This document shows, one piece after another, positions 5,264 through 7,791 of a stretch of 7,791 nucleotides of DNA. Where the stretch lies: positions 1-7,791 of the forward strand of contig JAJFIG010000240.1 in assembly GCA_021775195.1 (NCBI GenBank), given 5' to 3'. Source of the DNA: Rhodospirillales bacterium. GTDB lineage: Bacteria; Pseudomonadota; Alphaproteobacteria; Rhodospirillales; 2-02-FULL-58-16. Under the pieces are notes generated by a model. That model had not been told where the DNA came from, did no database searches, and was given only the letters and a program-made list of their open reading frames with translations. Each line of letters starts with the position of its first letter. The first letter of the stretch is position 1. Both the position numbers and the translations under genes were made by a program.

Positions 5264-6423
5264 TGGCAACGGAAGTTCCCAATTCGTCAGGCGAGGAGGC
5301 CCTCGTCCTCGACAGCGTCGATCGCTTCCTCGAGCGCGACGTCCGCCCCGTTGCCCATGACCTCGAGGCCGCCGACGCCTATCCCGGCGACATCGTCGCC
5401 AAGATGAAGGACCTCGGCCTCTTCGGCGCCACCATCGCCCCCGAATACGGCGGCCTCGGGCTTTCGGCGACCACCTACGCCAAGGTCGTCGAGCGGGTCT
5501 CGGCGGTTTGGATGTCGGTCTCCGGCATCTTCAACGCCCACCTCATCGCCGCCGCCGCCGTCCAGCGCTTCGGCACCGAGGAGCAGAAACAGACCTGGCT
5601 GCCCCGCATGGCCTCGGGCGAGCTCCGGGGCGGCATCGCCCTCACCGAGGCCGACTGCGGCACCGATCTGCAGGCCGTGCGCACCCGGGCGCGCCTGGAC
5701 GGCAACGAATACGTCATCGACGGCACCAAGATGTGGATCACCAACTCGGTCGAGGGCAATGTCCTCGCCGTCCTCGCCAAGACCGACCCCGACGCCGAGC
5801 CCCGGCATAAGGGCATGAGCCTGCTGATGGTCGAGAAGGAGGCCGGCTACCGCGCCTCCAAGCTGGAGAAACTCGGCTACAAGGGCATCGACACCGGCGA
5901 GGTGGTCTTCGACGGCGTCCGCGTCCCCACCGCCAACCTCATCGGCCCCGAGGAGGGCAGGGGCCTGCAGCAGATTCTCGCCGGCCTCGAACTCGGCCGC
6001 ATCAACGTCGCCGCCCGCGGCGTCGGCGTCGCCGATGCCTGCCTGCGGGACTCCGTCGCCTACGCCCAGGTGCGCAAGACCTTCGGCAAGCCCATCTGCC
6101 AGCACCAGGCGATCCAGATCAAGCTCGCCGACATGGCCACCCGGGTCGAGGCGGCGAGGCTTCTCGTCGACGCCGCCGCCCGCGCCTACGATACCGGGGA
6201 GCGCTGCGACATGGAGGCCGGCATGGCCAAGCTGTTCGCCACCGAGGCGGCGGTCGAGAACAGCCTCGAGGCCATGCGCATCCACGGCGCCTACGGCTAT
6301 TCCAAGGAATACAACATCGAGCGCTACTTCCGCGACGCCCCCCTGCTCGCCATCGGCGAAGGCACCAACGAGCTCCAGCGCCTCATCATCGCCCGCCAGC
6401 TCATCGAGCGGTACCCGGTGTAA
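5263..6423 (+). CDS. Acyl-CoA dehydrogenase family flavoprotein
   Basis: This 386-residue FAD enzyme oxidises an acyl-CoA to its 2,3-enoyl form and passes electrons to ETF. Family length is normal. The first signature reads ALTEADCGTDLQA (126-138), with Cys where Gly/Ser/Ala/Asn is usual. KMWITN (156-161) lines the flavin, and RKTFGKPICQHQAIQIKLADM (271-291) is the canonical FAD/CoA helix region. RIHGAYGY (339-346) begins the second signature. Glu366 in IGEGTNELQ is at the usual catalytic-base position. The acyl substrate cannot be assigned; the tail resembles short-chain and glutaryl-CoA types. Its first eight codons (GCA ACG GAA GTT CCC AAT TCG TCA) are unlike the rest in third-position usage, and no ribosome site lies near the ATG; the nearest GGAGG (5223-5227) is 35 bases away. 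Both facts suggest a replaced 5' end. Confidence 0.93.
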   Translation: MATEVPNSSGEEALVLDSVDRFLERDVRPVAHDLEAADAYPGDIVAKMKDLGLFGATIAPEYGGLGLSATTYAKVVERVSAVWMSVSGIFNAHLIAAAAVQRFGTEEQKQTWLPRMASGELRGGIALTEADCGTDLQAVRTRARLDGNEYVIDGTKMWITNSVEGNVLAVLAKTDPDAEPRHKGMSLLMVEKEAGYRASKLEKLGYKGIDTGEVVFDGVRVPTANLIGPEEGRGLQQILAGLELGRINVAARGVGVADACLRDSVAYAQVRKTFGKPICQHQAIQIKLADMATRVEAARLLVDAAARAYDTGERCDMEAGMAKLFATEAAVENSLEAMRIHGAYGYSKEYNIERYFRDAPLLAIGEGTNELQRLIIARQLIERYPV

Positions 6424-6447
6424 AGGGTGTCCGGGACCATGGGCAGG

Positions 6448-6548
6448 AAACACGGATGGACACGGATGGACACGGATGAACAGGAGTGGGAGACACCCAC
6501 CTCATTTCCCTTTGATTTTTTAACGTCCATCCGTGTTCATCCGTGTTT
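6448..6548. repeat. ACACGGATGG tandem repeat and its inverted copy (long hairpin)
   Basis: Three tandem decamers, CACGGATGGA, CACGGATGGA and CACGGATGAA, occupy 6451-6480. The opposite orientation, GTCCATCCGTG and TTCATCCGTGTTT, occupies 6525-6548. The arms 6448-6471 and 6525-6548 can pair over 24 bases with one mismatch, around a 53-base loop. This ATCCGTGT motif is a common intergenic repeat in many bacterial genomes and is often mis-translated as small proteins with GWTRM-like peptides. A T7 run follows at 6561-6567, so on the plus strand it could slow or end transcription between the dehydrogenase and CoA-transferase genes, or shape mRNA ends. Confidence 0.8.
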
Positions 6549-6584
6549 TATTCCTTTCCCTTTTTTTGAACCGGGAACAGGCCT

Positions 6585-7784
6585 GTGAGCGCCAAATCCC
6601 TGCCCCTGGAGGGCGTCCGCGTCCTTGCCGTCGAGCAGTACGGCGCCGGTCCTTTCGGCACCCTGTTCCTGGCCGACCAGGGGGCCGAGGTCATCAAGAT
6701 CGAGAACCCCAACGACGGCGGCGACATGTCCCGCGCCGTCGGCCCCTATTTCTTCACCCCCGACGACAGCGAGTTCTTCCATTCCTTCAACCGCAACAAG
6801 CGCAGCCTGACCTTGGACCTTTCCCGCCCCGAGGGCCAGGCGGTGCTCCACGACCTGGTCGGGACCGCCGACGCCCTGACCTCGAACCTGCGCGGCGACG
6901 TGCCGGCCAAGCTCGGCCTCACCTACGCCGACCTCGAGGCCCACAACCCGAAGCTCGTCTGCGCCCACCTCAGCGCCTACGGCCGCACCGGCCCCCGCGC
7001 TTCCTGGCCCGGCTTCGACTACCTGATGCAGGCCGAGGCCGGGTACCTGTCCCTCACCGGCGAGCCCGACGGCCCCCCCGCCCGCTGCGGCCTTTCCATC
7101 GTCGACCTGATGACCGGCCTCGGCCTTGCCTACGCCATGCTGGCGGCGCTGACCGCGGCGCGGGCGACAGGCGTTGGCCGCGACATCGACATCAGCCTCT
7201 TCGACCTGGCGCTGTTCAACGTCGGCTACCCGGCGACCTGGTACCTGAACGAGGGCGTCGTCCAGGAGCGCCTGCCCCGCTCCGCCCATCCGTCCCTGAC
7301 CCCGTGCCAGCTCTACACCACCGCCGACGGCTGGATCTTCCTCATGTGCAACAAGGAGAAGTTCTGGCCCAACCTGTGCCGGGCCCTGGACAAGTCCGAA
7401 TGGGCCGACGATCCCCGCTTCCGCCGCTTCAAGGACCGTCTCGATAACCGCGATACGGTTAATCGCCTTCTCGACGAGGAACTCGCCAAACGGACCACGG
7501 CGGAATGGCTCGAAATTTTTGCCGGAACCGTTCCCGCCGCTCCCATCAACGACGTCGCCCAGGCCCTGGAGAACCCCTTCGTCACCGAACACGGCCGCAT
7601 CCAGACCCTCACCCTTCCGGGCTACGGCGACTTCCGCATGCTGGCGCCGCCGGTGAAGACCGAAGGCGTCGAGCCCCCGGCCAACCCGGCCCCGGCGCTA
7701 GGCGCCGATACCGATGCCATTCTCCGCGATCTCGGTTACGATGACGCCCGGCTCGACGAACTTCGCAAGGACGAGGTCATCTGA
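6585..7784 (+). CDS. Class III (CaiB/BaiF family) CoA-transferase
   Basis: This 399-residue enzyme moves CoA between carboxylic acids in the cytosol. It starts at GTG 6585, seven bases after GGGAA (6573-6577); the N-terminus LPLEGVRVLAVEQYGAGPFGT is where the family normally begins. Other hallmarks are LFLADQGAEVIKIENP (27-42), FNRNKRSLTLDL (68-79) and HLSAYGRTGPRASWPGFDYLMQAEAGYLSLTG (128-159). CGLSIVDLMTGL (168-179) holds Asp174, the position of the aspartate that forms the acyl anhydride in formyl-CoA transferase. Length is typical of the family. Linked to dehydrogenase, hydratase and PrpD genes, it probably activates the pathway's carboxylate using a CoA donor such as succinyl-CoA. The specific acid is not readable from sequence. 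The stop is followed by ACC-ATG, indicating another coupled gene. Confidence 0.94.
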   Translation: MSAKSLPLEGVRVLAVEQYGAGPFGTLFLADQGAEVIKIENPNDGGDMSRAVGPYFFTPDDSEFFHSFNRNKRSLTLDLSRPEGQAVLHDLVGTADALTSNLRGDVPAKLGLTYADLEAHNPKLVCAHLSAYGRTGPRASWPGFDYLMQAEAGYLSLTGEPDGPPARCGLSIVDLMTGLGLAYAMLAALTAARATGVGRDIDISLFDLALFNVGYPATWYLNEGVVQERLPRSAHPSLTPCQLYTTADGWIFLMCNKEKFWPNLCRALDKSEWADDPRFRRFKDRLDNRDTVNRLLDEELAKRTTAEWLEIFAGTVPAAPINDVAQALENPFVTEHGRIQTLTLPGYGDFRMLAPPVKTEGVEPPANPAPALGADTDAILRDLGYDDARLDELRKDEVI

Positions 7785-7787
7785 ACC

Positions 7788-7791
7788 ATGG
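7788..7791 (+). CDS. Start of a further operon gene (cut by window edge)
   Basis: An ATG three bases after the CoA-transferase stop, in the context TGAACCATGG, is probably the start of the next coupled gene. GAGG at 7773-7776 could serve as its ribosome site. Only the first codon is inside the window, so nothing can be said of the product. Confidence 0.4.

Noticed and set aside
5287..6453. A 388-codon minus-strand open frame opposite the acyl-CoA dehydrogenase gene.
   Set aside because: Low-complexity composition rich in Gly, Val, Asp and Ala, typical of antisense frames in GC-rich genes; the sense gene is fully explained by conserved motifs.
6438..6586. A small open frame starting at ATG 6438 and running through the ACACGGATGG repeats.
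   Set aside because: Its peptide is a translation of the repeat and is of the kind known as a spurious database protein.
6537..7592. A 351-codon minus-strand open frame opposite the CoA-transferase gene.
   Set aside because: Same antisense-shadow composition and no conserved motif.
1..7791. CRISPR arrays, tRNA or rRNA genes, and transposase or integrase genes.
   Set aside because: None found: the only regular repeat is the short tandem at 6451-6480 without spacers, and no frame shows transposase or recombinase motifs.

Overview
The window comes from a GC-rich proteobacterial chromosome. The host genes use almost only G or C at third codon positions, and an ammonium transporter gene next to a PII gene, together with a class III CoA-transferase/acyl-CoA dehydrogenase/MaoC/MmgE-PrpD cluster, fits an alphaproteobacterium, possibly Rhodospirillales-like. 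That placement is inference from gene content only.

Layout. (1) Positions 1-1046 hold the 3' two-thirds of an amtB-type ammonium transporter followed by a complete 112-residue glnK, a nitrogen-sensing pair. (2) On the minus strand, converging on glnK and overlapping its stop codon, is a miniature DUF1778/TacA-type antitoxin (1043-1237). It appears to have lost the middle of the protein and has no toxin partner, but a clean 9-bp inverted-repeat operator lies over its promoter. (3) About 1289-2328 is an AT-rich stretch. Its only recognisable gene is a secreted DUF2927-like protein (1519-2328) broken by one in-frame TGA. (4) From 2553 the GC-rich host sequence resumes with an MmgE/PrpD family gene and, 5 bases later, a MaoC-type hydratase gene. 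(5) A second AT-rich block (about 4490-5280) interrupts this operon. It carries one orphan membrane-anchored protein gene (4632-5213) preceded by a strong Fur-box-like palindrome. (6) The host operon continues with an acyl-CoA dehydrogenase (5263-6423), an intergenic region of ACACGGATGG repeats in both orientations, and a CaiB/BaiF family CoA-transferase (6585-7784). A further gene seems to start at 7788.

The four metabolic genes read as one catabolic module: CoA activation by the transferase, alpha,beta-dehydrogenation by the flavoprotein, hydration by the MaoC protein, and a PrpD-fold dehydratase or decarboxylase acting on a free tri- or dicarboxylate. The substrate cannot be fixed from sequence; branched C5/C6 dicarboxylates such as itaconate, mesaconate or methylsuccinate are the best guess.

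The most interesting points are three. The second AT-rich block seems to have landed in the first codons of the acyl-CoA dehydrogenase gene, leaving the old start (4474) behind and supplying a new one. The orphan membrane protein looks iron-regulated. The antitoxin keeps its toxin-binding tail but lacks a complete DNA-binding fold.
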